Assembly (NCBI GenBank): GCA_029265355.1
Contig: JAJUJL010000017.1
Location: forward strand, 1-64,000
DNA: 64,000 bases
Direction of reading: 5' to 3'
Origin: Chloroflexota bacterium
GTDB taxonomy: Bacteria > Chloroflexota > Anaerolineae > Anaerolineales > UBA4823
Under the pieces are notes generated by a model that was given only the letters and a program-made list of their open reading frames with translations, did no database searches and was not told the origin of the DNA. The stretch's first letter is position 1. Each line of letters opens with the position of its first letter. Positions 1 to 9,786 of the stretch are shown here, piece by piece. A program made the position numbers and the translations under genes.

Positions 1-117
1 ACCACCCCGCCAATTCCCTGGTACTCACACCGTATAACCGGGTCTTTTTCGTGGCTTTCTGAAACCAGCTACTTAACGCGGTAATGCCATTATAACTAAC
101 CCTAAAATACAAAATGT

Positions 118-154
118 TTGGGGTGTTGCGGGGTTGCACGCCCCAACACCCCAA
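118..154. terminator. Strong inverted repeat downstream of the minus-strand operon
   Basis: An 11-base perfect stem (TTGGGGTGTTG at 118-128, complement at 144-154) continues inward with a G-rich/C-rich run, making a long hairpin about 30 bases beyond the stop of the minus-strand PP2C gene. The position fits a transcription terminator. There is no clear T-run on the minus-strand side, so it could instead be a dispersed palindromic repeat. The rest of 1-183 holds nothing I can support; plus-strand frame 1 is open from the edge to a stop at 82-84 but is too short to judge. Confidence 0.5.
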
Positions 155-183
155 TCCTCTTCGGATAGATGCGGAGGCCTCGA

Positions 184-1353
184 TCAAGGCGGAGCGATCG
201 TGTTCGTTGGCCAGGGTGTGTATGTGGGCTCGAAAGCGGGTGGAAGGGTGGCTTGAGATTCTCTAGCTGGTAGAACAGGCACGGTAACAACCGGTGTCGC
301 CACATCCGCCGGCTGTGTCGCAAGCGGCGTGGCAAATGGCTGCGCCTGTACTGGAAGCGATGTTTCCTGAGGCTCAGGCGCCGGCGTAATGTCAGGCCTC
401 AGGAATGAGGCCAGGTACGCTCCTCCGGCAATCAACCCCAAAACAAACAATAGTCCGGCAGCTCCTAGCCAAAATACTGGCCAGCGTTTTTTGCGAGATG
501 GCGCCATCGGTAAAGGTTTTACAGATGGGATGGTTGGCTTTGGCGGAGGAGGCACGCGCAAGGCAACGATTGTGATGTTATCATGCCCTCCACGGATATT
601 CGCTAAATCGACCATCTGCTTGAGGGCGCTCGACAAAGGTGCATCCTTTGCCAGGCGCAAGATCTCTTCATCTTCTACCAGGTCGGTTAGCCCATCGCTG
701 CACAGCAACAACGTATCTCCAACACGCAGTGGATAGCCCTGGTTGTTCTCTGAATTGAGACCGCCCTCCTGGGCTGTCACATGCAAGCGCAGGTCTGGCA
801 CCACGGGATAGCGAGAGCCCAGGTACCGCCGGATGACATGCGCATTGGGATGATCTCGAGATTGGCCAGGCTTGATCAAACCCTGCTCGATCGCCTCCTG
901 GATCCAGGTATGATCGGTTGTCAGTTGGTGAATTTCTCCGTCGCGGATCAAGTAGATGCGCGAGTCGCCCACCGAGACAGTGTACAAACGATCGCCAATC
1001 ACCCATGCACAGGCGCAGGTGGCGCCCATGCCTTGCCGCTCCGGCTGAGATTCGGCGGCCTCATAGATACGATAGCCCGCCTCGATAACAGCCTGCCGTA
1101 ATATTTCGACCGGGCGCAAACCCTCGCTGGCAGCGACGATTTCACTAATCGTTTCGACCGCCAGCTCGGCTGCCACCTCGCCTGCCCGGTGGCCTCCGAT
1201 GCCATCTGCCACGACAGCCAGCACAGACGGGGTCTCCAGCTCTTTCCCCAGGCGATGCGCCGAAACGGCAAAGCGATCCTCATTGCCTTTGCCGCTCATC
1301 CCCGGGTGGCTCACGGCATTGACGGCGAGATGAGCATGTTTCGCTGAGATCAT
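184..1353 (-). CDS. PP2C-family serine/threonine protein phosphatase with C-terminal membrane anchor
   Basis: 389 aa. Metal-dependent phosphatase that would remove phosphate from Ser/Thr residues. PP2C motifs occur in order: ADGIGGHRAGE near residue 50, SVGDSRIY near 125, LLCSDGLTDL near 215 and GGHDNITIV near 255; the Asp residues are the expected metal ligands. A membrane segment near residues 290-315 is followed by a Pro/Thr-rich tail, so the catalytic domain is probably cytoplasmic and the tail outside. The ATG overlaps the upstream VWA-FHA stop as ATGA, so the pair is probably translationally coupled. PP2C with an FHA partner usually means Hanks-type kinase signalling; no kinase is in the window. 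Confidence 0.93.
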   Translation of the reverse strand: MISAKHAHLAVNAVSHPGMSGKGNEDRFAVSAHRLGKELETPSVLAVVADGIGGHRAGEVAAELAVETISEIVAASEGLRPVEILRQAVIEAGYRIYEAAESQPERQGMGATCACAWVIGDRLYTVSVGDSRIYLIRDGEIHQLTTDHTWIQEAIEQGLIKPGQSRDHPNAHVIRRYLGSRYPVVPDLRLHVTAQEGGLNSENNQGYPLRVGDTLLLCSDGLTDLVEDEEILRLAKDAPLSSALKQMVDLANIRGGHDNITIVALRVPPPPKPTIPSVKPLPMAPSRKKRWPVFWLGAAGLLFVLGLIAGGAYLASFLRPDITPAPEPQETSLPVQAQPFATPLATQPADVATPVVTVPVLPARESQATLPPAFEPTYTPWPTNTIAPP

Positions 1354-3320
1354 GCCTTAATCCCCCGCTCGTAAGCTTTTTCAGTGAGCACATACGTGCG
1401 CGCTGGCTGGCGAAGCTGAAAGCGAAAACAAACCTTGCCCAGGTGAATGTGATCGCCATGCTCGAGGACTGTGCCAGTCTCCGCTACGGGCGTGTAATTG
1501 ACCCATGTTCCGGCTACCGAACCTTGATCCAGGATGCGGTAACAGCCGTCTTCTTCTCTCACCAGCCTGGCATGCAGGTTTTCAACTGAGGCGTCATCCA
1601 GCAAGAGCGTCGCCAGGCTGCGATCTTTCCCCAGGGTCACCTCATCGGTTGTGATCGGTATGGGCGAGAGGCTGTCTGCCTGCTCATCTTCAACAACAGG
1701 AACCAAAAAAGCATCCGCTTTCGGAGTTAATCGCCGCTGGGGCCAGCGCAGCCGGTTAACCCAACCTGCAATTCGATCACGCGACCCCATCGAAATCGCC
1801 GGCATCGCCTGGGCGCCGGCGGGTTTTAGCGCCGGCTGCGGTTTCTGGTTCAGGCGCTTGTTGCCGGGCAGCGCTCGCAGTGCATGCGGACGAATCCGCC
1901 CGCTAAAAAGCAAGATCAACGTGACCAAAGCGAGGAGCAGCAATCCCGCTAATCCAGCAACCAGGGGAGCATTCAACACCAGTCCAGCCCAGGGATTCAA
2001 CTGCGGGAGTTCAACAGACAGGTCAACCACCGTCTCATTGCTAATACCCACCAAACCAAACGCATCGGTGGCTTCTACGTGCACCAGATGACGCCCGGGT
2101 TGGGTATAGGAGCTCAAGTCCCATGTGAAACGATCGAAGGGAGGCGCCGTGTTTTCATCCACCACCTGCCCATCCACAATCAAGGCCGTTCTCACCAGAG
2201 GGCGGGTGCGCCCATCTGGAAAAACCACCAAAATCTGGAATTCTTGCTCCTTGGGAGCGAGATCGCCCTGGTCTGGCTGTTCTCCAAATGCTGTGCGCGT
2301 CTCGAAAGGCGCCTGGCGCACAATCTGCGCCGGCGGTGTGAGAAATATGGGGGTCGGCGGTTGCAAATCTATGTTCAGCGGGTATGCCTGGGTGCGCAGC
2401 GAAATCAGGCTGGTGGCAATCTCAGCTATCAACTCGTGCTCCCCAGCCTGTCGAATTTGCGACTGGTACACCAGCTCATAAATATCGCGCAGCGCCTCAA
2501 AATAGCTCTCTGGATCTGGCAATCCCTCGATACCCGAGAAAGCATGGTATCTCCCACCGCTCTGTTCGCTCAGCGCCTGCAGGCTTCTGGCAGCAGGCAA
2601 TTCAAAAGCATCCTCAGAAGCTATCAACCAGGTAAATATTCTGACACCTTGCTGTTGCGCGAGCGAGAGCAGGTTCTCCGAACTGGAAGCCAGGTCGCCT
2701 CCGGGCAGCGCCGTAATAAACAAAACCGCCCTCTCCATGCCGGGCCGGGGCGTAGCATCCGAAGCAATCTCCACAGCCCGGAACAGCAGATCGAGCGTCG
2801 GGCGCTCGGTTTCCAGGTCAGGAGTTGTCTGCTGCAACACCTCCATCAATTCACTGGCCTGGCTGACATGCGAACGCTCAGATCCAAGCCCGACCAACAG
2901 GCTTAAGTCATCCAGGGTAGTTCCCTGGCGCCTCTGAGACCAATCCTCAAGAGCACTCACCACTTGATCGTAGCGAGAAACCCCTTGCGAGTCCCGGATA
3001 GCAAATGCTCGCCCCGTATTCAAGGCGAAAACCACCTGAAGGCCAGCTCTGATTTCCCGTAATACCTGAACAGGCAATTGTTGGCCATTTTCCAACAAAC
3101 GAACATCTGGTATTTGCAGTCCGTGCACAAAACGCTCATTGGCGTCATGCACATCCAGGTAAAGGCGCATCTCTGGAAATGCGCTCGAATCCACAGGCAA
3201 GAGCTCAGCCCGGCCGCCAGCCTGCGCCGCAACCTGCGCCGTCGTCTGCCCCGCGATCAACGCCGCGATCAACGTCCCAACCAACCACAACCATGCCCGC
3301 CAGGGCTTCAATGATTGCAT
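1350..3320 (-). CDS. Membrane protein with extracytoplasmic VWA-like domain and cytoplasmic FHA domain
   Basis: 656 aa. An N-terminal hydrophobic segment (residues about 10-30) looks like a signal peptide. A VWA-like region follows (about 40-290, including the LFITALPGG strand). A membrane segment of Leu/Ala-rich residues lies near 445-470. The C-terminus (about 555-640) is an FHA domain with the expected Ser-x-x-His (VENLHARL) and GTWVN signatures, which bind phosphothreonine. The start has no obvious Shine-Dalgarno site. It is the first gene of a two-gene operon with PP2C and is divergent from the polysaccharide locus. Likely role: linking an external or envelope signal to phospho-signalling; the ligand is unknown. 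Confidence 0.85.
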   Translation of the reverse strand: MQSLKPWRAWLWLVGTLIAALIAGQTTAQVAAQAGGRAELLPVDSSAFPEMRLYLDVHDANERFVHGLQIPDVRLLENGQQLPVQVLREIRAGLQVVFALNTGRAFAIRDSQGVSRYDQVVSALEDWSQRRQGTTLDDLSLLVGLGSERSHVSQASELMEVLQQTTPDLETERPTLDLLFRAVEIASDATPRPGMERAVLFITALPGGDLASSSENLLSLAQQQGVRIFTWLIASEDAFELPAARSLQALSEQSGGRYHAFSGIEGLPDPESYFEALRDIYELVYQSQIRQAGEHELIAEIATSLISLRTQAYPLNIDLQPPTPIFLTPPAQIVRQAPFETRTAFGEQPDQGDLAPKEQEFQILVVFPDGRTRPLVRTALIVDGQVVDENTAPPFDRFTWDLSSYTQPGRHLVHVEATDAFGLVGISNETVVDLSVELPQLNPWAGLVLNAPLVAGLAGLLLLALVTLILLFSGRIRPHALRALPGNKRLNQKPQPALKPAGAQAMPAISMGSRDRIAGWVNRLRWPQRRLTPKADAFLVPVVEDEQADSLSPIPITTDEVTLGKDRSLATLLLDDASVENLHARLVREEDGCYRILDQGSVAGTWVNYTPVAETGTVLEHGDHIHLGKVCFRFQLRQPARTYVLTEKAYERGIKA

Positions 3321-3387
3321 AAATGGAATTGTAACAAATAATTAGGGAGTCGATGATCAGGTCGTTGCCAGCGCTCCTGCGAGGCAA

Positions 3388-3414
3388 ATCATAATTGGTC
3401 TCATCGGTTATAAT
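3388..3414. promoter_or_regulatory. Divergent intergenic region with candidate -10 elements
   Basis: The gap 3321-3486 separates the minus-strand signalling operon from the plus-strand glycan locus. It holds a perfect TATAAT at 3409-3414 on the plus strand (about 70 bases before the GT2 start) but no good -35 at 16-18 bases. On the minus strand TATGAT reads from 3393 to 3388, also with a poor -35. The region must hold divergent promoters, but these boxes are tentative. Confidence 0.35.
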
Positions 3415-3486
3415 GTTCGCACACTGTCCTGAAATGAAATCTTTTCATCAACTTGATGAGTCAGTAGAAATATCACAGAGCATAAT

Positions 3487-4473
3487 ATGAAGATTTCCGT
3501 TGTCATTCCTGTATACAACGAGGAAGAAAACCTGATCCCCTTGTACCAGGCTTTGCAAGCAGCATTGGATGGCTCCCCAGATTTTGAGTGGGAGGCGGTG
3601 TTAGTCAACGATGGCAGCTCCGACTCCAGCCTGCAAGTTCTCACCAAACTCGCCCAAGAGAATCCCCAACATTTGTGCGTGGTTTCTCTGCGCCGCAATT
3701 TCGGCCAGACAGCCGCCATCGCCGCTGGCATCGACCACGCCAACGGCGAGGTGATCGTCCTGATGGATGCCGACCTGCAAAATGATCCAGCCGACATCCC
3801 GGCGATGCTGAAAAAGATAGAAGAAGGCTACGATGTGGTCAGTGGGTGGCGAATTCGGCGCAAAGACACCTTCCTGACCCGCACATTGCCATCACGCATT
3901 GCGAACTGGCTGATTTCAGTGGTCACAGGCGTCCACCTGCACGATTACGGCTGCACGCTCAAAGCCTACCGGCGAGAGGTTATTACCGGCTTTAGACTTT
4001 ACGGCGAGATGCATCGCTTCATCCCCGCTTATGCCAGCAGTGTAGGCGCTCGCATCCTGGAGGTGCCGGTCAACCACCACCCGCGCAGATTTGGTAAGAC
4101 CAAGTATGGCCTGAACCGCACGATCAAGGTTATCCTCGACCTGTTTACCGTGAAGTTTTTACTGAGCTACTCGAACAAACCCATCTATTTGTTTGGTGGA
4201 ACTGGCATTGTATTAATCCTGGTCAGCCTGGCCACGCTCGTCTTTCTTGCTTTACGAAAAATCATTTACACGACCTCCGTGTTCGACTCGCCCCTTTTTC
4301 AGATGAGCACCATGTTCATCATCCTGGGCTTTCAATCCATCTTAATGGGATTCATCGCTGAGCTGCTTGTGCGAACCTATCATGAGTCTCAGCAGAAACC
4401 AACCTACATCGTTCACAAAGTCATCAACAACCAAATACCCGAAAATAGTCTGCCCATCGAACAGCAGGTTTGA
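3487..4473 (+). CDS. Family 2 glycosyltransferase, GtrB/ArnC/DPM-like, with two C-terminal membrane segments
   Basis: 328 aa, first gene of the plus-strand locus. The GT-A domain begins VVIPVYNEEENL and carries DADLQNDPADIP, the metal/nucleotide-binding motif typical of polyprenyl-phosphate glycosyltransferases (GtrB, ArnC, dolichol-phosphate-mannose synthase). The HRFIPAYA and PRRFGKTKYG motifs of that subfamily follow, then two membrane segments near 230-255 and 270-295. It likely moves a sugar from a nucleotide donor to undecaprenyl phosphate, giving a lipid-linked donor for polytopic GT-C-type enzymes such as those downstream. The stop overlaps the next start (TTGA). Confidence 0.88.
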   Translation: MKISVVIPVYNEEENLIPLYQALQAALDGSPDFEWEAVLVNDGSSDSSLQVLTKLAQENPQHLCVVSLRRNFGQTAAIAAGIDHANGEVIVLMDADLQNDPADIPAMLKKIEEGYDVVSGWRIRRKDTFLTRTLPSRIANWLISVVTGVHLHDYGCTLKAYRREVITGFRLYGEMHRFIPAYASSVGARILEVPVNHHPRRFGKTKYGLNRTIKVILDLFTVKFLLSYSNKPIYLFGGTGIVLILVSLATLVFLALRKIIYTTSVFDSPLFQMSTMFIILGFQSILMGFIAELLVRTYHESQQKPTYIVHKVINNQIPENSLPIEQQV

Positions 4474-5603
4474 CATTGCGCATTTTAGTGATTACACATG
4501 AATACCCTCCAGTTGGCGGCGGTGGAGGTAAAGTTGCGGCAGACTTAAACGAACGGCTAAGCTTGGCCAATCATGAGATCCGGGTGATCACCTCTCACAT
4601 CAAAGGCCTGCCTCGCTCACAGCGCCTGAATGGGGTAACCGTCATCCGCCTTCCCTGCTTCCGCACACAACCGTACCAGGCCAGTTTCTTATCTATGGCA
4701 GTTTATGTGATAATTGGCGCAGTGTATTGCATGCGTATGGTGCGTAACTGGCGTCCAGATCTCATCCATGTGCATTTCGCGGTGCCAGGTGGGGCCCTGG
4801 CAAGGTTCATTTCACGATCAACGCAAGTACCCTACGTGCTAACGATACACCTGGGAGACGTGCCGGGCGGTGTGCCGTCCAAAACCGAACAGTGGTTCCG
4901 CCTGGTTTACCCTTTCACCCACCAAATCTGGAGAGAAGCAAAGCGAGTGATCGCAGTGAGCGATTTCACTCGTCAGCTCGCCCTCATCCATTATCCGGTT
5001 CCCATTCAAGTCATCCCCAACGGTGTTGACCTGGATCAATTGAATCCGGGCCTGATCCGAACGAATGAAATTCCTCAAATTGTATTCGCTGGACGATTGG
5101 TCGAACAGAAAAACCCGCTCCAGGTCGTTCGCACGCTGTATCAGCTCAAAGATCTGGTATGGCACTGCACAATCATTGGCGATGGCCCCCTGCGAGAGGA
5201 TTTGCAGCGGGAGATTGCTCAACTCGACCTGCAGAGTCGCTGCACACTGACTGGCTGGAAGACACCCGAAGAAGTGATCGAATATTTCAAACGCAGCGAT
5301 ATCCTGTTCATGCCTTCTCTTTCGGAAGGTTTTCCGGTAACGGGTGTACAAGCCTCCGCCCTTGGCTTGGCTTTGGTCGTGAGTCGCGCCGGGGGTTTTC
5401 CAGAAATTGTCGTTCACGGCGAAAATGGTTTTGTCATCGACGCCTACGACACGCTCGCCATGCAGGCAGCTTTGCACGAGCTGCTCGTTGATCCTCAAAA
5501 ATTGCTCAAGGCCCGTTTACGAAGCCGAGAATTGGCTTCCCGCTATGATCTCAATCTGATTTCGAGAAAATACCTGCAAATATTTCAAGAGGTCATTGCA
5601 TGA
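4470..5603 (+). CDS. Family 4 glycosyltransferase (GT-B fold)
   Basis: 377 aa. The N-terminal domain begins RILVITHEYPPVGGGGGKVA, a glycine-rich acceptor-side loop typical of GT4 enzymes. The C-terminal donor domain has VIPNGVDLDQLNPG, VFAGRLVEQKN and the EGFP motif (FMPSLSEGFPVTGVQASA) that contacts the nucleotide sugar. The start is a TTG at 4470 overlapping the previous stop by four bases; a second TTG at 4476 is possible. Predicted to be cytoplasmic and retaining. Donor and acceptor cannot be told from sequence. Confidence 0.87.
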   Translation: MTLRILVITHEYPPVGGGGGKVAADLNERLSLANHEIRVITSHIKGLPRSQRLNGVTVIRLPCFRTQPYQASFLSMAVYVIIGAVYCMRMVRNWRPDLIHVHFAVPGGALARFISRSTQVPYVLTIHLGDVPGGVPSKTEQWFRLVYPFTHQIWREAKRVIAVSDFTRQLALIHYPVPIQVIPNGVDLDQLNPGLIRTNEIPQIVFAGRLVEQKNPLQVVRTLYQLKDLVWHCTIIGDGPLREDLQREIAQLDLQSRCTLTGWKTPEEVIEYFKRSDILFMPSLSEGFPVTGVQASALGLALVVSRAGGFPEIVVHGENGFVIDAYDTLAMQAALHELLVDPQKLLKARLRSRELASRYDLNLISRKYLQIFQEVIA

Positions 5604-6805
5604 GCAATTATGTGTTGCCTCGCGTCATTTTGGGAAATCGCGGCGACCTGGCCAGCAGGTGGGGAGTTCTAAAAACCCTGCACCAGCTTGGCAAACAGCA
5701 GGTAACGATCTTTTGTCGCGGGATAGAAGATATTCCGGCATTGCCTTACCCAAGCGTGCCCTATGGTCCAATCAGAAATTTTTACCACACTCGCACAGGT
5801 TGGCAGGCGTTGATGCAGGCAGATACGGTGCTCTGGTCGGTCGGCCTGGATCTGCAAGATGACTCAAGCCTTGCAAAAATTTTTTACCTGCTCTTGAATT
5901 TCTTGAAATTTCGCTTGTTGGGATTGAAAATCATCATCCTGTTCCAGGGAGCCGGGCCGCTGACCACGCCGATCGGACGAGCTGTAACAAAGCTGTTACT
6001 CGGTCTGGTCGACACATTCGTCGCCCGGGATCCAGGAACCTATCGGCTTATCCAGGAGCTCGCGCCACGCACAAAGCGCCTCCTGGCGCATGATGCCATA
6101 TTTTTGCCCGGTTTCGAGGAAGAAATCGAGTCTGTCAAGAACAGCAATTCGCCTGCCTTGCAAAAGTACCTCCTGGACAGCTCCCAACCGGCGATTGGCA
6201 TCAATCTCCGCCAATGGTACCATTTCTCCTCCAGCATTCTACCTTACCAGTTCTCGAAAGAATCCTATCGCACAAGATCTCTGGCAAAGATGCAGCAAGT
6301 GCTCGCCGCCTACAAGCACTTGATACAGCAATTGCTCAATGGCTTAGATGCGAACGTTTTGCTCATCTCGGCATACCAACCCGGGATCGTCCCCTGGGAG
6401 GACGACCTGGATTGGCTGGCCCAAGTGAAAGAGGGATTTTCGAACAACGAGCGCGTTTTACTGTTGGATGGCCCACTGACGATGCCAGAATATTACTACC
6501 TTATGTCACGCCTCGATCTGATGATTGGTATGCGCCTGCATTCATCTCTGACTGCTTTGCGCTTTGCGGTGCCGTCCTTGAACATTAGCTACACGCTGAA
6601 GGGAGGCGATATTCTCAACCACTTGAGTCTATCCGATAGCGTGATACCTTTGTCCGAATTCTTAAGTGAGCCCAGGGTGTTGTTTGACCGGAGCACGGCA
6701 ATTTTTCAACGCCAGGCAGCCGAGAAAGAACGCATCGCCAAAATCGTTGAGCAGGCAATTCAGACAAACGTGAGCGCCTTGCAAACAGTCCTCTCACCCG
6801 AATAG
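5600..6805 (+). CDS. Polysaccharide pyruvyl transferase family protein (CsaB-like)
   Basis: 401 aa; the start overlaps the GT4 stop as ATGA. It begins VILGNRGDLASRWG, and the C-terminal half has GMRLHSSLTALRFAVPSLNI followed by YTLKGG. This GMRLH...P...Y..K pattern is the signature of the pyruvyl transferase family, which transfers pyruvate from phosphoenolpyruvate to form a ketal on a sugar. Known members act on cell-wall polymers (CsaB) and exopolysaccharides. It probably adds an acidic pyruvyl group to the product of this locus. Some family members do other chemistry, so the exact reaction is inferred. Confidence 0.8.
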   Translation: MSNYVLPRVILGNRGDLASRWGVLKTLHQLGKQQVTIFCRGIEDIPALPYPSVPYGPIRNFYHTRTGWQALMQADTVLWSVGLDLQDDSSLAKIFYLLLNFLKFRLLGLKIIILFQGAGPLTTPIGRAVTKLLLGLVDTFVARDPGTYRLIQELAPRTKRLLAHDAIFLPGFEEEIESVKNSNSPALQKYLLDSSQPAIGINLRQWYHFSSSILPYQFSKESYRTRSLAKMQQVLAAYKHLIQQLLNGLDANVLLISAYQPGIVPWEDDLDWLAQVKEGFSNNERVLLLDGPLTMPEYYYLMSRLDLMIGMRLHSSLTALRFAVPSLNISYTLKGGDILNHLSLSDSVIPLSEFLSEPRVLFDRSTAIFQRQAAEKERIAKIVEQAIQTNVSALQTVLSPE

Positions 6806-6819
6806 CGTGAGTCTGAACG

Positions 6820-7788
6820 ATGAGCTCCACCCTCTTCAATAAAGGTAAGCTGCAAACCTGGATTAGAGTTGCGGGCACCCTGCTCTCTGGAGGGCTGTTT
6901 ATTTGGCTGGTTGCCAGGCAAGACTGGGTTAGCGTGGCAGTTCATCTCAAGAAAATGCCAATCTGGACACTGCTTCTCGCCACATTGCTCATCCTGTGCG
7001 GGCAATTCGCCAATGCCTGGCGCTGGCATGTGCTACTACATTCGCAACGCATCCAAGCGCCGCTGATTAAGATCATTCACATTGTCTTCGCTGGCGCCTT
7101 TGCCTCTAACTTCTTGCCCTCAACGATTGGCGGAGATGCCCTGAGAGTCTTGAGCATCATCCAATACACCGAAGACCGGGCGCTGGGAGTCAGCTCTGTG
7201 GTCATCGACCGGCTATTGAATGTCATTGGAATGCTTTTTTTCCTGCCCATCACTGCGGTTGTGTTTGGCGCCAATGTTCTTGAATGGCTTGCCTCTCAAG
7301 CAATGGGCATGGCAGGCGCAAGCTTCTCGCCGCTGCTCATGGTAGGCCAGAAAGCAAAGGATATCTGGAAGCAATCGCTGCAGCAGCCGGTGCAGAAAAC
7401 CCTCAAACTGTGGCTGAGCCAGCCGCTGGCTTTGTTCTTTGCGCTGATCATTTCCTGGATGTCTGTGCTGGTTGTCTTCCTCGGGATATGGGTCAATGCA
7501 CAAGGGATTGGCATCTCGGTGACCTTCTACCAGGTTGTAGCCATCTCAGCCCTGGTCTATCTGTTGACCTTGCTGCCAGTATCCATCAATGGCTATGGCG
7601 TGCGCGAAGTCGCAGTCACAGCCTTGTATATGCGGCTGGGCGCCAGCCTGGAGCAGGCGACAACCCTGGCAATTGTGACCAGACTGCTGTCGCTATTATC
7701 CACGCTGCCCGGGGCAATCTGGCTCTCTGCGCTGCTGGCTTCGATTCCCCCAATTACCGCAACAAGTTCACAGAATGGACACGGGTAA
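6820..7788 (+). CDS. YbhN/AglD-type integral membrane protein (LPG synthase TM family), copy 1
   Basis: 322 aa with about seven or eight hydrophobic segments. It shows the family pattern: Trp-rich first loop (ANAWRWHVLL), GAFASNFLPSTIGGDALR and VSINGYGVREVAV near the C-terminus. The family includes the membrane half of lysyl-phosphatidylglycerol synthases and AglD-like proteins; stand-alone members in glycan loci are thought to act on lipid-linked intermediates, possibly as flippases. It overlaps the next gene by 14 bases. Together they form a module repeated at 9787-12868 (the shared FASNFLP..-GGD and PVSINGYG motifs are nearly identical). Confidence 0.82.
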   Translation: MSSTLFNKGKLQTWIRVAGTLLSGGLFIWLVARQDWVSVAVHLKKMPIWTLLLATLLILCGQFANAWRWHVLLHSQRIQAPLIKIIHIVFAGAFASNFLPSTIGGDALRVLSIIQYTEDRALGVSSVVIDRLLNVIGMLFFLPITAVVFGANVLEWLASQAMGMAGASFSPLLMVGQKAKDIWKQSLQQPVQKTLKLWLSQPLALFFALIISWMSVLVVFLGIWVNAQGIGISVTFYQVVAISALVYLLTLLPVSINGYGVREVAVTALYMRLGASLEQATTLAIVTRLLSLLSTLPGAIWLSALLASIPPITATSSQNGHG

Positions 7789-9727
7789 GATTAACATCCA
7801 TCACCTCGATCGATTTATTCCCGGAGCAATTTGCGCCTATTGGTGCCTCTTATCCTACGGAGTTTATCAAACCATTCCATTGGCAATTTCTCCCAGGCAA
7901 GAGCTGGTGCTGAAGCTTGGCTGGGTAGCTGGTTTGCTGGTCTTACTGCCCGTCTTTATCCTCAGTTTGTTTCAGAAGTCGCTGCTATCCAGGCTGATCC
8001 AGGTCGCGCTCACCTTCATGCTCAGCCTAAACATCTGGATCAAAGCCCTATCGTTCCTGACGGTCATTCTACTTCCAAGCCTGCTCGTCTACACCCGGCT
8101 GGACCGCGGGATGCTGACAAATGATTGGCTGATGTGGAGTCTCATACTGCCTCTCTTGCTGTTTGGCGCACTTGTCTCGCCCTTCAAACAACTCCAGGGA
8201 ACAGGCAGCAAAGTGGCTTTCAGTCTGCTCAGCATGGCGTTTGTCATGCTTGTGGCAGGACAATTCAGCACGGTGAACAGCTATCCATTTTCAATTGGCT
8301 GGTCAGAGGGGAACCGGTTTTACGATTATTCACTCGTCTTTGGGAAACGATTGTACCAATCTGCGACTCCGATTGAGTTCCCTTACGGAGCGCCCGGCCG
8401 TTACGGATTGTGGGGCATCTGGTTCTTGTTTGGTGATTTTCCAATCGAGTTTCATCGCGCCTGGAATGCATTTCTTTGGTTTGCTCCCTCTCTGCTGTTT
8501 GGCTGGTTCACCACGCAGCAGATCGGATCATGGCTGTTGCGCATGGCAATCAGCTTCTGGGTAGTGCTCTTTTTGGATCAAGGTCCAATCTACGCCCCAT
8601 TGTTGATCGCAGCCATCCTGGTCGTGCTGCCCATGCACCAGCGCAGCTTCTGGATACGAGCATCGTTCCTGGCGCTGGCTGGCTGGTATGTCGGTTTGAG
8701 CCGCTGGACCTGGGCAATTGTCCCAGGCGCCTGGGGCGTGTTAGTTGACTTGTATCTCCACTACCCGGACCGCCAGGGTAACCCATTCCGGCGCTTGCTA
8801 CCAACAACTCTCCTTGGATTAGCAGGCATTGCGCCCGGAATACTGGTCAATCTGCACCGCATACTGGCGCCGCAAGCGACGACTTTATCGCTTTCTCAAC
8901 CATTGCTGTGGGAGCGACTGCTTCCCAATGCCACTTATCCCCCTGGCATCTTGCTCGGTTTAGCAACTGCGGTCGGCCCCTTGACGCTGATCCTGGCATG
9001 GTGGGTTGGCAGCAAACGCATCCGATTGGACCCTTTTCAGTGGTTGGCAACGATTGGATCCCTACTGGCATTCCTGGCGGCCGGATTGGTTGCGAGTATT
9101 AAGATCGGCGGGGGTAGCAATCTGCATAACCTGGACATGTTCCTGGTCACTCTGTTGCTCATCTTCTTAATCTGGCTGGCAAAAGAGGCGGCATTCAAAC
9201 CTGAGCAATGGCCTTTCTCCGTAAGGTTATTATTGTGCCTGGTAATAATGATGCCTGCGAATTGGGTATTTGTTTCCAGCGTTGCACCCAAAATACTTCC
9301 CGACAAGGCGACCATCGAAGATGCGCTGGAAAAGATCCAGGCTCAGGTAGCTGCGGCAAAAATCAGCGGCGATGTTCTGTTTATGGATCAGCGACAGCTC
9401 CTGACTTTTGGCCGTATCCAGAACGTAGAGCTAGTCGCTGACTATGAGAAAAAATACATCATGGATCAGGCGATGGCTGGGAATTCCGCATATTTCGAAA
9501 TCTTCTATAACGACCTGAAGAACCAGCGCTTTTCACTAATTGTCTCCGAACCTCTCTTCACCAATCTACAGGATGAATCTGATAATTTTGGGAAGGAGAA
9601 CAATGCCTGGGTAACATGGGTTTCGAAACCCATTCTGTGTTTCTACACACCCAAAACGACGCTTAAACAAGTTGGAGTACAATTGTTGATACCTCGTGAA
9701 AACCCTGAAAACTGCCAATTGCCTTGA
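7775..9727 (+). CDS. Polytopic GT-C-like membrane protein, copy 1
   Basis: 650 aa. Roughly the first 490 residues are many hydrophobic segments; a soluble C-terminal domain of about 150 residues follows. An acidic loop after an early helix (IGWSEGNRFYDYS) resembles the first-loop acidic site of lipid-sugar-dependent GT-C enzymes. The paralog at 10793 shares TLDWSEASRYY at the same place, KIGGGSNLHNLD, QLLTFG and an almost colinear C-terminal domain. I infer a glycosyltransferase using a polyprenyl-linked sugar outside the membrane, possibly the one made by the GtrB-like enzyme at 3487. No named family recognised with certainty. Confidence 0.65.
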   Translation: MDTGKINIHHLDRFIPGAICAYWCLLSYGVYQTIPLAISPRQELVLKLGWVAGLLVLLPVFILSLFQKSLLSRLIQVALTFMLSLNIWIKALSFLTVILLPSLLVYTRLDRGMLTNDWLMWSLILPLLLFGALVSPFKQLQGTGSKVAFSLLSMAFVMLVAGQFSTVNSYPFSIGWSEGNRFYDYSLVFGKRLYQSATPIEFPYGAPGRYGLWGIWFLFGDFPIEFHRAWNAFLWFAPSLLFGWFTTQQIGSWLLRMAISFWVVLFLDQGPIYAPLLIAAILVVLPMHQRSFWIRASFLALAGWYVGLSRWTWAIVPGAWGVLVDLYLHYPDRQGNPFRRLLPTTLLGLAGIAPGILVNLHRILAPQATTLSLSQPLLWERLLPNATYPPGILLGLATAVGPLTLILAWWVGSKRIRLDPFQWLATIGSLLAFLAAGLVASIKIGGGSNLHNLDMFLVTLLLIFLIWLAKEAAFKPEQWPFSVRLLLCLVIMMPANWVFVSSVAPKILPDKATIEDALEKIQAQVAAAKISGDVLFMDQRQLLTFGRIQNVELVADYEKKYIMDQAMAGNSAYFEIFYNDLKNQRFSLIVSEPLFTNLQDESDNFGKENNAWVTWVSKPILCFYTPKTTLKQVGVQLLIPRENPENCQLP

Positions 9728-9786
9728 TAAATCAATCACCCTGCAAAAAATGTTGAGTAAATCGCTAACGTGTAGTGAGAGAACGT

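Noticed and set aside
2079-2906. 275-aa plus-strand open frame opposite the VWA-FHA gene
   Set aside because: Antisense to a clear gene; composition is that of a shadow frame and no motif is visible.
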